Assembly (NCBI GenBank): GCA_020621865.1
Contig: JAHRYW010000005.1
Coordinates: forward strand, 107,663-171,662
DNA length: 64,000 nucleotides
Reading direction: 5' to 3'
Origin: Betaproteobacteria bacterium
Lineage (GTDB): Bacteria > Pseudomonadota > Gammaproteobacteria > Burkholderiales > Rhodocyclaceae
The notes beneath the pieces were generated by a model. It worked only from the letters and a program-made list of their open reading frames with translations. It did not search any database and was not told the origin of the DNA. Below are positions 26,481-34,975 of this stretch, one piece after another (within the stretch, counting starts at the first letter, position 1; each line of letters opens with the position of its first letter). The translations under genes were made by a program, and so were the position numbers.

Positions 26481-27836
26481 GTGATCCGCCTGCGCCAACT
26501 CGCCAGCTTCGGCCTGGCCACGTCGCTCCTGCTGGTCATCAGCCAGGGGATCTCCGAAACCCAATCGGAAGTCCCCGCCGGCATGGGCGCCCGCGCCGAT
26601 GTCGACCGCCCGAAGCCGACCTTCATGCTGCACGAGCGCGACAAGCGGGTGCACGGCCTGAAGCCCTTCCAGGAACTGGTCGACCAGGCAGAGCCCGGCA
26701 GCGTGCTGCGCCCCCCCGCCGGCAACTATGCCGGGCCGGTCGTCATCACCAAACCGCTGACCATTGAAGGCGACGGCAAGGTGACCATCGACGCCGGCGA
26801 CCGCGGGACGGTGATGGTGCTTAACGCCAGCGACACGACCATCCGCGGCATCCACCTGACCGGCTCCGGCGATTCGCACGACACCGACGATTCCTGCCTC
26901 GACGTCCGCGGCAACAATAACGTCATCGAGAATGTGATCGCCGACAACTGCCTGTTCGGCATCGACCTCAAGCAATCCAACCACAGCACCCTGCGCCACA
27001 ACCGCATCTCCTCAAAGGATCGCGAACTGGGCGTGCGCGGCGATGGCCTGCGCCTGTGGTACAGCAGCGACAACCTGATCGAAGGCAACGAGGTCATCGA
27101 CTCGCGCGACATGGTGGCCTGGTATTCGCACCGCAACATCTACCGCAACAACCTCGGCAAGCGCAGCCGTTACTCGATCCATTTCATGTTCGCCAACGAC
27201 AACATCGTCGAAGGCAACCGCTTCTACGACAATGCCGTCGGCGTCTATTTCATGTACACCGAGGGCGGTGTCCTGCGCAATAACGTCATCTCGCACGCCA
27301 CAGGTGCCACCGGCATGGGCATCGGCTTCAAGGAGTCGTCAGGCACGCTGGTTGAAAACAATGAAATCATTTACTGCGGCATCGGCGTCGGTTCCGACCT
27401 TTCGCCCTTCCAGCCCGATTCGACCATCGAGTTCAAGGGCAACCGCTTTGCCTACAACGGTATCGGTGTCCTGTTCAATTCGGAAACCGGCGGCAACAAC
27501 CTGCGCGACAACGTTTTCGAAGGCAACCTGACCCAGGTCAGCTACGGTAGTCGCAGCGGCGCCGACAATGCCGCCAAGAACTCCTGGGCGGCCAACTACT
27601 GGGACGACTACCAGGGCTTCGATCGCAACGGCGACGGCATCGGCGACCAGAAGCATGAACTGTATTCCTACGCCGACCAGATCTGGATCGAGCTGCCGAT
27701 GGCCCGCTTCTTCCGCAGTTCGCCCGTCCTCGAACTGCTCGATTTCCTCGAACGACTCGCCCCCTTCTCGACGCCCGACCTGATCCTGCGCGATGAGCAA
27801 CCGCGTTTCGTCAAACCGGAAAGGAAAGCTGCATGA
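26481..27836 (+). CDS. nosD: NosD, periplasmic copper-site maturation protein
   Basis: A 451-residue exported protein made of right-handed beta-helix repeats (pattern N-x-I-x-x-N-x-I/V, for example NNNVIENVIADNCLFGI and NIVEGNRFYDNAVGVYF), typical of NosD/CASH proteins. Signal peptide LASFGLATSLLLVISQGISE. NosD works with the ABC transporter NosFY to build the CuZ centre of NosZ. Start codon is GTG, four bases after nosB. Its partner genes nosF and nosY are 12 kb downstream, not adjacent. Its stop overlaps nosG (ATGA). Confidence 0.93.
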   Translation: MIRLRQLASFGLATSLLLVISQGISETQSEVPAGMGARADVDRPKPTFMLHERDKRVHGLKPFQELVDQAEPGSVLRPPAGNYAGPVVITKPLTIEGDGKVTIDAGDRGTVMVLNASDTTIRGIHLTGSGDSHDTDDSCLDVRGNNNVIENVIADNCLFGIDLKQSNHSTLRHNRISSKDRELGVRGDGLRLWYSSDNLIEGNEVIDSRDMVAWYSHRNIYRNNLGKRSRYSIHFMFANDNIVEGNRFYDNAVGVYFMYTEGGVLRNNVISHATGATGMGIGFKESSGTLVENNEIIYCGIGVGSDLSPFQPDSTIEFKGNRFAYNGIGVLFNSETGGNNLRDNVFEGNLTQVSYGSRSGADNAAKNSWAANYWDDYQGFDRNGDGIGDQKHELYSYADQIWIELPMARFFRSSPVLELLDFLERLAPFSTPDLILRDEQPRFVKPERKAA

Positions 27837-28705
27837 GCGACCAGGAAGACGACCGCCAAGCGCCGGCCGGCACCACCTCAAGCGCCGCGCCTGCCGTATC
27901 GATCGCCAAGCGACAGACCAACCGTCGCCGCGTACTGCGCACCATCCTGCTGACCGGCGGCGTGCTCGGTGCCGCGATGTCCGGTTTCCTGCCGCTGGTT
28001 TACGCCCAGAAGAAACGCCTGCGCCCGCCCGGCGCGCTCGACGAAAAGGACTTCCTGTCGAGCTGCATCAAGTGCGGCCAGTGCGTGCAAGTCTGCCCGG
28101 TTTCGGCCATCAAGCTGGCCGACCTGGTCGACGGCATGGGCGTCGGCGCACCGTACATCGATGCCCGTGAGCAAGCCTGCGATTTCTCCTGCGATGCCGT
28201 GCAATGCATCCTGGCCTGCCCGACCGGTTCGCTGACTTACCACAAGCCCGATTTTCTGCCCGTGCGCAACGGCGCCGCGCTGGCCGCCAAGCCCATCCTG
28301 CTGGCCAAAGAAAAGGACGCCGAACCGACGCTGAACCTCAACGAGCGCATCGGTGTCGCCCGCCTGGTCCGCCCGGAGGCCTGCCTGGCCGTCCAGGGCA
28401 AGGGCTTCAAGGGGCAGACGCGCGGCCCTGGTTTCAAGGGCAAGATGCGCTACATGGCCGTCGATCGCTGGAAGCCGATTCCGATCGCCGAGCACCCCTA
28501 CGACGTCGCCGAATGCGACCTGTGCGCCAGCGAATGCCCGATCAAGGGGGCCATCTCGATCGAAACCGTCTTCGCCCCGGATGGCAGCCAGCGCAAGTCG
28601 CCGGTCGTCCATGAACCCTGCGTCGGGTGCGGCGTCTGCGAAATGGTCTGTCCGGTTGAACCGACGGCCATCGCCATCGAAGCCCGGGAGGTGTGGAAAG
28701 TATGA
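27833..28705 (+). CDS. nosG: NosG/NapG-type iron-sulfur protein
   Basis: A 290-residue ferredoxin-type protein with four Cys clusters: CIKCGQCVQVCP, CDFSCDAVQCILACP, CDLCASECP and CVGCGVCEMVCP, so up to four [4Fe-4S] clusters. A hydrophobic segment follows an Arg-rich stretch (NRRRVLRTILLTGG), resembling a Tat signal or membrane anchor. With NosH it is thought to pass electrons from quinol towards periplasmic cytochromes. ATGA overlaps at both ends with nosD and nosH. Confidence 0.9.
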   Translation: MSDQEDDRQAPAGTTSSAAPAVSIAKRQTNRRRVLRTILLTGGVLGAAMSGFLPLVYAQKKRLRPPGALDEKDFLSSCIKCGQCVQVCPVSAIKLADLVDGMGVGAPYIDAREQACDFSCDAVQCILACPTGSLTYHKPDFLPVRNGAALAAKPILLAKEKDAEPTLNLNERIGVARLVRPEACLAVQGKGFKGQTRGPGFKGKMRYMAVDRWKPIPIAEHPYDVAECDLCASECPIKGAISIETVFAPDGSQRKSPVVHEPCVGCGVCEMVCPVEPTAIAIEAREVWKV

Positions 28706-29688
28706 GCGAACGCCTGAAACGCCGCTTCGTAGACCAGATCAAGGTGCTGTTCGGCTGGGATCCGGCCAAGCCAAGCAAGCCGGAGGACATCAGTCCCGAA
28801 GCGCAGAAGATTCATTTCTACAAGAAGGGCAACCGCGATCTGATCGAGCAGAAGCTGCATGCACGCGCCCATGCCGAACACGGCAACAAGTGGCGTAACC
28901 GCCGCTGGGCAACGCTGATTTTCGCCAACCTGCTGTTTGCCGTTTCCTTCGCCCTCGACATCCAGATTCTCGAAGGCGCGCTGACCGCCTCGCGCTTCGT
29001 CGGCTTCCACCTGATCGACCTGAATTCAGCGCTGCAGGTCATGCTGGCCCACAAGCACATCATCAACAACCTGCTGATCGGCACCGGCACCGTACTCGTG
29101 CTGTGGGTACTGCTGGGCGGGCGCACCTTCTGCTCCTGGGTCTGCCCCTATCACCTGCTGGCCGAATGGGCGGAAAAGCTGCACCTGTTCCTGGCCAAGA
29201 AGAAACTGGTCACCGACCAGACCATGGACCGTCGCCTGCGCACCGTCTTCTGGATCGTCTTCGCGCTGCTCGCCCTGGCTACCGGCTACACCGTCTTCGA
29301 GGCCATCTCGCCGACCGGCATTCTCTCCCGTGCGCTGATCTACGGCCCGGGACTGGCCGTGCTCTGGGTGCTGGCCCTGCTCTTCTTCGAAGTCTTCTTC
29401 TCGCGCCGCGCCTGGTGCCGCTACGCCTGCCCGATCGGCCTGACCTACGGCGTCGTCGGCATCGTTTCGCCGCTGCGCATCAAGTACAAGCTCGACGGCT
29501 GCTTCCATGAAGGCGACTGCCGCAAGGTCTGCCTGGTGCCGCACGTGCTCGACACGGTGATCAAGGGCCGCGCCGTCGAAACCGAAGTCGCAATCGGCCC
29601 CGACTGCACACGCTGCGGCCTGTGCGTCGACACCTGCCCGACCGGCTCGCTGACTTTCGAGGTCAAGGGCCTGTCGAAACTGATGTGA
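28702..29688 (+). CDS. nosH: NosH/NapH-type quinol-linked membrane ferredoxin
   Basis: A 328-residue membrane protein with four or five helices. It has two Cys-Pro motifs typical of NapH/NosR C-termini (FCSWVCPYHLL, WCRYACPIG) and a C-terminal ferredoxin site (CTRCGLCVDTCPTG). NapH-like proteins oxidise quinol and feed NapG/NosG. The ATG at 28702 overlaps the nosG stop. The nos transcript seems to end here: the stop codon TGA runs straight into dispersed repeat copy 6, and no nosR is present. Confidence 0.9.
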   Translation: MSERLKRRFVDQIKVLFGWDPAKPSKPEDISPEAQKIHFYKKGNRDLIEQKLHARAHAEHGNKWRNRRWATLIFANLLFAVSFALDIQILEGALTASRFVGFHLIDLNSALQVMLAHKHIINNLLIGTGTVLVLWVLLGGRTFCSWVCPYHLLAEWAEKLHLFLAKKKLVTDQTMDRRLRTVFWIVFALLALATGYTVFEAISPTGILSRALIYGPGLAVLWVLALLFFEVFFSRRAWCRYACPIGLTYGVVGIVSPLRIKYKLDGCFHEGDCRKVCLVPHVLDTVIKGRAVETEVAIGPDCTRCGLCVDTCPTGSLTFEVKGLSKLM

Positions 29689-29722
29689 TTTTGGCCAAAA
29701 TTTCCGGCTTACCGTAGCATTT
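29687..29722 (+). repeat. Dispersed repeat, copy 6
   Basis: Starts within the nosH stop codon. The arm contains the perfect palindrome TTTTGGCCAAAA, then TTTCCGGC and core TTACCGTAGCATT (one mismatch). Confidence 0.85.
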
Positions 29723-30037
29723 ACGGCGGTCCGCCGGGCAGCTGCAAAATCTCGACTAGGTTGACCGCCTGATCTCACGACATCTGACCACGCAATATGG
29801 TTGCCTTGACCTGTTGCCGACAGACAGCAGTCGGCCAATTGCCGCCGGTCGCAGAAGCTTACACATAGCGGACGCTCAAACTTTCCAAATGCATAATGCT
29901 TGTTCATCGGCCCCAATGCCGATAATCTCTTTGTCATTCAATGTTTGAGGCCCCATTCAATGTCTCCGCATGATTTCAAGAACCTGCCGCTTATGAACCT
30001 GAAACGCAATACAAGCAATCACTTGGATTGATGCCTG
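29723..30037. other. Intergenic, GC drop, no gene seen
   Basis: A 315-base stretch where GC content falls from the nos cluster towards the GC-poor ORF that follows. Track ORFs here are shadows without start sites or family features. No terminator or promoter is convincing. Confidence 0.5.
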
Positions 30038-31150
30038 ATGCTAAATATTGCCCTTGCGCTCGCTTTTGCATTTTCATCACTGCTATCACCAGGAGGGCGA
30101 ATTCTTCGCTTGGCAATTGAAGAGCCCGTTCTACATAGCCTCCCTCCCTACCAAGGGCATTTGCTTTTGGCATTCGCGAACTATTGGGTTCCAGCCGTTA
30201 TAGCGTATTTAGCGCTGCGCTTATTACGTGCTAATTCTTGGCTCTGGCCACGTCCAGCCATTCACGTTTTACTAGGGCTGGCAAACGCTCTAATTGTGTT
30301 TTATTTTGCTGCAAGGGTGTTTGCGTCCACGGTACAGGGTGGTGGCGCGAGTTTCGCAGTAATGTCATTTGCTCCGCTTGTGATTTTTCCAGCATGGGCA
30401 ATGCTGGCCGCGGGGCTTATTTGGTTGGCATTTCGTTCAATCCGCAATCGACAAGAAACCCAACCTATCGGTTCTAGGGCGCTTGGCATTGGCGAGGGAA
30501 TTGCGATAGCAATGGCGCTAGGCATCCCTGCTGTAGCAGTTGCATCAACTTTGTTTCTTACAGAAAACGCTCCCTTTAGACTCGCAAAAGAAGCGGATAA
30601 GTTGTTCAATGAAAAATGCAAGAGTGCCGGTGAAGTCATTATCAATCACCCTCAAAATGTCCAGAGCATCTACCTCGACCAAGACGGAGGGCAGTACTTT
30701 GACAACATAGTCAACGGTGTCTATGGCAGCTATGGAAGCAGCATTCTTGGTGAACCGCTGGTGAATAGCGGGTTGCTGTTGTACTTCGAAAAGAAAAATG
30801 ATCGGCAACAAATTGATGGAGGTATCGCCAAGTACCATAAGCATGGTCTCAAGGACTGGAAAGGCGAGCCAGTAGAGGAACTCACAAGCGAATACGGCGT
30901 GTTCCAAAAATCTCTAGTTAGCGACAGCGATGAGAAGAGACTGGGAGTTCGCGGGATGGAGATTACGATAAAGAATATGAAGACTGAACAGACTGTCGCA
31001 ACTCTCACGTTCTTTACGAGTAGCCGCCATAGAAAAATTTGCGGTCAGTCTAGCGATGGGCGTTTTGGTGTGAGTGATTTCATTAGAAAGTCACTGAACC
31101 TGACGAGGCAGTTTCCCGATGCGTTTCCAGCGGCTACGCAGCGTCCCTGA
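30038..31150 (+). CDS. GC-poor membrane protein, unknown
   Basis: A 370-residue ORF, visibly poorer in GC than everything around it (blocks near 30540-30600 are about 43 percent GC) and with different codon use. Four to five hydrophobic segments in the first ~185 residues are followed by a soluble domain of ~180 residues with FNEKCKSAGEVII and a late KICGQSSDG. I do not recognise a family. It stands alone between nosH and the CarH-like gene. The base composition suggests recent transfer. No ribosome site is obvious before the ATG. Confidence 0.6.
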   Translation: MLNIALALAFAFSSLLSPGGRILRLAIEEPVLHSLPPYQGHLLLAFANYWVPAVIAYLALRLLRANSWLWPRPAIHVLLGLANALIVFYFAARVFASTVQGGGASFAVMSFAPLVIFPAWAMLAAGLIWLAFRSIRNRQETQPIGSRALGIGEGIAIAMALGIPAVAVASTLFLTENAPFRLAKEADKLFNEKCKSAGEVIINHPQNVQSIYLDQDGGQYFDNIVNGVYGSYGSSILGEPLVNSGLLLYFEKKNDRQQIDGGIAKYHKHGLKDWKGEPVEELTSEYGVFQKSLVSDSDEKRLGVRGMEITIKNMKTEQTVATLTFFTSSRHRKICGQSSDGRFGVSDFIRKSLNLTRQFPDAFPAATQRP

Positions 31151-31289
31151 TCTATCGCATTGAAGGTCCGCATTCGAAAAACTTGATCGGCAGCTATGGG
31201 TCGATTCGAGCCGGCCAGGTAGATGCGACTCTGTGGTCAGCTTGGTTGAGCATGCAGGGTCTGGCCAGCGCGATTCTGCAGGTAGCGCC

Positions 31290-32195
31290 TCAGCGCTCCC
31301 CGCCCCGCCATGCGGCCAGGGCCGCCGTTGCATCTTCCAGCGTGACCAGCCGTTTGATCCCGGGCACGTCAGCCAGCCGCCGGATACCACCGCCGCCCAC
31401 CCACAGCGCCACTTCATCCGGCAACGCCGCCCGTAGCTGTTGCAGCAGCATCGGTATCTGGCGCTGGGGAAAAGCCACCGAAAACGAGAGCGCGACGATA
31501 TCGGCACGATGGGCCGTCGCCGCACGGCTGATCTCGAGCAGCGGCATCTGCGTCCCCAGCGGGATGCACTCCGCCCCCTCCAGCGCGAACAGCGCTTCGA
31601 CCATCAACAGCCCCAGCACATGTTGCTCGTCCGGTACGCTGGTCAGCAGGATGCGCGGGTCGCGCGGGCCGGTTGGCAAGGTGGCGACCGCCTGGCGGAG
31701 CAAACGCTTGGTCAGTTCGGTGAACAGGTGTTCCTCGAAGACCTCGAAAGTGCCGCGCTCCCAGTATTCACCGACCTGACTGGTCAACGGCGCCACAGTG
31801 TCCTGGACAAAACCCTGCAGTCCCTGGCGGGCCAGACGCTGTTGCATGGCCTGCTGGTAAGCGGCGACGTCGTGCCGCTTGATCAGCGACAACAGTTCGT
31901 CGAGTTCGCTGGCGGCAACCGGATCGGCTGACCTGATCGGCTCCTTCCGGCGCGGCGCCAGCACGGCCAGTTCGGCGACCGGCGTCGCAATCAGCTTGCC
32001 AGGGCGATGCCCGGCATCCATCAGCCGCTTGATCAGGCGTAGCCGCTCGACCTGCTCGGGCGGATAGCAGCGCTCGCCGTTGGCGTCGCGCTCCGGTACG
32101 GGGAATCCATAGCGGCGTTCCCACATGCGCAGGACGTCCTTGGACAGGCCGGTATCGCGCTCGACAGCGGCGATATTGAAATGGGTGGCATTCAT
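31290..32195 (-). CDS. CarH/LitR-like B12-binding MerR-family regulator
   Basis: A 301-residue regulator. A MerR-type winged helix-turn-helix is at 8-75 (LSKDVLRMWERRYGFPVPERD). A helical bundle follows with the adenosylcobalamin-capping motif W-x9-E-H (W145, E155, H156), then a B12-binding Rossmann domain with E-x-H-x2-G (E190-Q-H192-V-L-G195). These residues and their spacing correspond to those in CarH photoreceptors, where light breaks the Co-C bond and the tetramer leaves DNA. ATG 32195 (MNATHFNIAA) is chosen over an upstream Met. Divergent from the gpx operon, with a CarH-like tandem operator in between. Light sensing itself is an inference from motifs. Confidence 0.88.
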   Translation of the reverse strand: MNATHFNIAAVERDTGLSKDVLRMWERRYGFPVPERDANGERCYPPEQVERLRLIKRLMDAGHRPGKLIATPVAELAVLAPRRKEPIRSADPVAASELDELLSLIKRHDVAAYQQAMQQRLARQGLQGFVQDTVAPLTSQVGEYWERGTFEVFEEHLFTELTKRLLRQAVATLPTGPRDPRILLTSVPDEQHVLGLLMVEALFALEGAECIPLGTQMPLLEISRAATAHRADIVALSFSVAFPQRQIPMLLQQLRAALPDEVALWVGGGGIRRLADVPGIKRLVTLEDATAALAAWRGGER

Positions 32196-32203
32196 ATTTG
32201 TCC

Positions 32204-32254
32204 TGTACAAACGTTAGACAAACCATTGACAAACGATTCTTTGATGTCTATCTT
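32204..32254 (+). promoter_or_regulatory. CarH-type 11-bp tandem operator with promoter
   Basis: Three head-to-tail 11-mers without gaps: TGTACAAACGT, TAGACAAACCA, TTGACAAACGA (32204-32236). The third contains the -35 box TTGACA (32226-32231). TATCTT at 32249-32254 follows at 17 bases. Three 11-bp direct repeats overlapping the -35 box is the layout known for CarH operators, so repression in the dark by the divergent regulator is expected. Confidence 0.75.
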
Positions 32255-32270
32255 ACGAACAAGAACTCGA

Positions 32271-32285
32271 TTTGTCCAGGACAAA
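32271..32285. promoter_or_regulatory. Perfect palindrome downstream of the gpx promoter
   Basis: TTTGTCC-A-GGACAAA, located in the expected 5' leader. It shares the GACAAA half-site with the tandem operator, and a similar inverted repeat (TTTGTCCTGTACAAA, 32197-32211) lies on the other side. It may be a second binding site or an mRNA hairpin. Confidence 0.5.
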
Positions 32286-32303
32286 ACAAACAAGGAATAT
32301 TCC

Positions 32304-32864
32304 ATGACCAAGCTGCCCAAAAAAATTCTTGCGCTGGCCGCCCTGGTTTCAGCCTGTCTCGCTGGCCCGGCCTACGCCGCCCCCTGCCCGCCCTTGCTGA
32401 ACCAAGCGCTGACCAGTTTGCAGGACGGCAAGCCAATGCCGCTCTGCCAATACGCCGGCAAGGTCATCCTGGTCGTCAATACCGCCAGCTACTGCGGCTT
32501 CACCTCGCAATACGACGGCCTGGAAAAGCTCTACGCCCGGCTCAAGGACAAGGGGCTGGTCGTGCTCGGTTTTCCGTCCAACGACTTTGGCGAACAGGAG
32601 CCGGGCAGCGAAAAGGAAATCGCCGAGTTCTGCCGCCTGACCTATGGCGTCGAGTTCCCGATGGCTGGCAAGACCGTGGTCAAGGGCAAGAACGCGCATC
32701 CCTTCTACCTCAGGCTGGCCGAGATCACCGACAGCCGCCCGAAGTGGAATTTCCACAAGTATCTGATTAACCGCGATGCCACGCAGGTCGTCGCCTTCGG
32801 CAGCTTCACCAAGCCGGACGATGCCGACCTGCTGAAGACCATCGACCGCTTCCTGGCCCAGTAA
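32304..32864 (+). CDS. Periplasmic glutathione peroxidase family protein
   Basis: A 186-residue peroxidase with signal peptide (ILALAALVSACLAGPAYA). The peroxidatic residue is Cys in NTASYCGFTSQY. The conserved GFPSNDFGEQEPG (Gln) and KWNFHKYLI (Trp-Asn) complete the tetrad. Reduces peroxides or lipid hydroperoxides, probably with thioredoxin as the reductant as in other Cys-type enzymes. AAGGA precedes the ATG at 32304. First gene of the operon behind the CarH-type operator. Confidence 0.93.
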   Translation: MTKLPKKILALAALVSACLAGPAYAAPCPPLLNQALTSLQDGKPMPLCQYAGKVILVVNTASYCGFTSQYDGLEKLYARLKDKGLVVLGFPSNDFGEQEPGSEKEIAEFCRLTYGVEFPMAGKTVVKGKNAHPFYLRLAEITDSRPKWNFHKYLINRDATQVVAFGSFTKPDDADLLKTIDRFLAQ

Positions 32865-32874
32865 GGAGACTGCC

Positions 32875-34203
32875 ATGACGACCAGAAAACGCATCGCCGT
32901 CGTCGGCGCCGGCATTTCCGGACTGGCCAGCGCCTGGCTGCTGAGCCGCCACCACGACGTCACGCTGTTCGAAGCCGGCAGCTACCTCGGTGGCCACACC
33001 AACACCGTCGACGTGACGCTCGAAGGCCGTACGCATCCGGTCGATACCGGCTTTCTCGTCTTCAACGAAAAAACCTATCCCAACCTGATCGCGCTGTTTG
33101 AGCACCTCGGCGTGGACAGCGTCGAGACCGAAATGTCCTTTGCCGTCAGCCTGGAGAATCCGCGCCTCGAATGGGCCGGCAGCAACCTGGCGACAATTTT
33201 CGGCCAGAAGCGCAACCTCGTTCGCCGCGAATTCTGGCGCATGCTGGCCGACATCCTGCGCTTCAACCGCGACAGCAACGCCTGGCTGCTCGCTCACCCC
33301 GACAACCGGCGCAGCCTGCGCGAATTCCTGTCCGAAGGTCGCTACTCGGCCGCCTTCGCCGACTGGTACCTGCTGCCGATGGCCGCCGCCATCTGGTCCT
33401 GCCCAACCGGCCAGATGCTCGACATGCCGCTCGCCACCTTCATCCGCTTTTGCCAGAACCACGGCCTGCTGCAGGTCTTCGACCGCCCGATGTGGCGCAC
33501 CGTGTATGGCGGCGGGCGCGAATACGTCCGCCAACTGGCCGCCGAAATCAAGGCCAACGGCTCGCACTGTCGCCTCGCCTGTCCGGTCAGCGCCGTCACC
33601 CGCGACGGCGGCGGCCTGCGCGTCACCCATGGCCGCGGCAGCGAAAGCTTCGATCAGGTCGTCATGGCCTGCCACAGCGACCAGTCGCTGGCCATCCTCG
33701 GCTTCACGGCCAGCGATGCCCAGCGCGAGGTGCTGTCGGCCATCCGCTACCAGCCCAATCGCGCCGTGCTGCACACCGACCCGGCCCTGCTGCCGCGCGA
33801 CCGCAAGCTGTGGTCGGCCTGGAACTACTTTGCCGCTGCCGGCCAGCCCGGCGAGCAGCCGGTCGGCGTCTCCTACCTGATCAACAAGCTGCAGCCGCTG
33901 CCGTTCCAGACGCCGGTCGTCGTCACCCTCAACCCGGCCCGCGAACCGGATCCGGCCAAGGTGCTGGCCGAATTCGACTACGCCCACCCGATCTTCGACG
34001 GCCCGGCCATCGCCGCGCAGCAGCGTCTGCGCGACCCGGCCAGCGGCATCCAGGGCGAGGGCGGCATCTGGCTGGCCGGCGCCTGGGGCAGCTACGGATT
34101 CCACGAAGACGGTCTCAAATCGGCGCTGCGCGTCGCCAACGGCCTGGGCATCCAGGCGCCGTGGCAAGCCGGCAGCGGCAGTTCGCAGCAAGCCCAGGCC
34201 TGA
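32875..34203 (+). CDS. FAD-dependent amine oxidase-like protein
   Basis: A 442-residue flavoprotein with the dinucleotide fold AVVGAGISGLASAW and the GG doublet SYLGGHTNTV near the N-terminus, and a closing FAD motif near IWLAGAWGSYGFHEDG. It belongs to the phytoene desaturase/amine oxidase-like group that always accompanies DUF1365 and Cfa-like genes. The reaction is unknown; in clusters that make modified or furan fatty acids such enzymes act on unsaturated or methylated acyl chains, which is only an analogy. Ten bases after gpx. Confidence 0.88.
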   Translation: MTTRKRIAVVGAGISGLASAWLLSRHHDVTLFEAGSYLGGHTNTVDVTLEGRTHPVDTGFLVFNEKTYPNLIALFEHLGVDSVETEMSFAVSLENPRLEWAGSNLATIFGQKRNLVRREFWRMLADILRFNRDSNAWLLAHPDNRRSLREFLSEGRYSAAFADWYLLPMAAAIWSCPTGQMLDMPLATFIRFCQNHGLLQVFDRPMWRTVYGGGREYVRQLAAEIKANGSHCRLACPVSAVTRDGGGLRVTHGRGSESFDQVVMACHSDQSLAILGFTASDAQREVLSAIRYQPNRAVLHTDPALLPRDRKLWSAWNYFAAAGQPGEQPVGVSYLINKLQPLPFQTPVVVTLNPAREPDPAKVLAEFDYAHPIFDGPAIAAQQRLRDPASGIQGEGGIWLAGAWGSYGFHEDGLKSALRVANGLGIQAPWQAGSGSSQQAQA

Positions 34204-34210
34204 CCCCGCC

Positions 34211-34975
34211 ATGACCGCCCGCCCCCGGCTCTTTCTCGGTAACGTGATGCACCGCCGCCTGCGGCCGGTGGTCAATGCCTTCGTCTATCCGGTGTTCTAC
34301 ATCCAGTTGCCGCTGCGCGATCTGGAATCCGCAATTTGCCCGTTTTTTGCCATCGACCGTAGCTATCTGCTCAGTTTCTGGCAAAAGGACCACGGCCCGC
34401 GCGACGGCAGCCCGCTGCTACCGTGGATCACCGCCCGCCTGCGCGAACGCGGCCTGCCCGACGACGGCGAGATCATCCTGCAGACCTTCCCCCGCCTGTT
34501 CGGCTACGTCTTCAACCCCGTCAGCTTCTGGTTCTGCCACGACCGCAGCGGGGCGCTGATTGCCGTGCTGGCCGAGGTCAACAACACCTTCGGCGGCACC
34601 CACGCCTACCTGCTGCACAACCCCGGCGGCGCGCCCCTGCGCGATGGCCAGTTACTGCGCGCCGACAAATGCTTCCATGTCTCGCCGTTCAACGAGATCG
34701 TCGGCGGCTACCGCTTCCGCTTCCATCTCGACCGGCCGGCCCAACTGGCCCGCATCGACTACGACGATGCCGACGGCGAACTGCTGCGCACCGCCATCGC
34801 CGGTAAACCGCGCGAGTGGCGTTCGAGCGCGCTGCTCGGCGCCTTCCTGAAAATGCCCGTCATGACGGCCGGCGTAATGCTGCGCATCCACTGGCAGGCC
34901 CTGAAACTCTGGCTCAAAGGCGTGCCCTTCCGTGGCGCCCGCGTCCCTCAACCTCTCCGGGAATCGACCAAATGA
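34211..34975 (+). CDS. DUF1365 family protein
   Basis: A 254-residue protein with the DUF1365 pattern: GNVMHRRLRPVVNAFVYPVF, QTFPRLFGYVFNPVSFWFC, EVNNTFGGTHAYLL and KCFHVSPFNEIVGGYRFRF. The function is unknown, but it is almost always between an amine oxidase-like gene and a Cfa-like gene, as here. A dispersed repeat copy lies in frame and encodes AICPFFAIDRS near residue 45. Stop overlaps the next start by ATGA. Confidence 0.92.
   Translation: MTARPRLFLGNVMHRRLRPVVNAFVYPVFYIQLPLRDLESAICPFFAIDRSYLLSFWQKDHGPRDGSPLLPWITARLRERGLPDDGEIILQTFPRLFGYVFNPVSFWFCHDRSGALIAVLAEVNNTFGGTHAYLLHNPGGAPLRDGQLLRADKCFHVSPFNEIVGGYRFRFHLDRPAQLARIDYDDADGELLRTAIAGKPREWRSSALLGAFLKMPVMTAGVMLRIHWQALKLWLKGVPFRGARVPQPLRESTK
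34331..34363 (+). repeat. Dispersed repeat, copy 7
   Basis: GCAATTTGCCC arm, T6 run, GCCATC and GACCGTAGCT (core diverges in the last bases). In frame inside the DUF1365 gene, using a different reading frame from copies 1, 2 and 9. Confidence 0.7.

Noticed and set aside
27833-28705. NosG as a clear Tat substrate
   Set aside because: The N-terminus has NRRRVLRTILL but lacks a full S/T-R-R-x-F-L-K motif, so Tat export is only possible and was not claimed.
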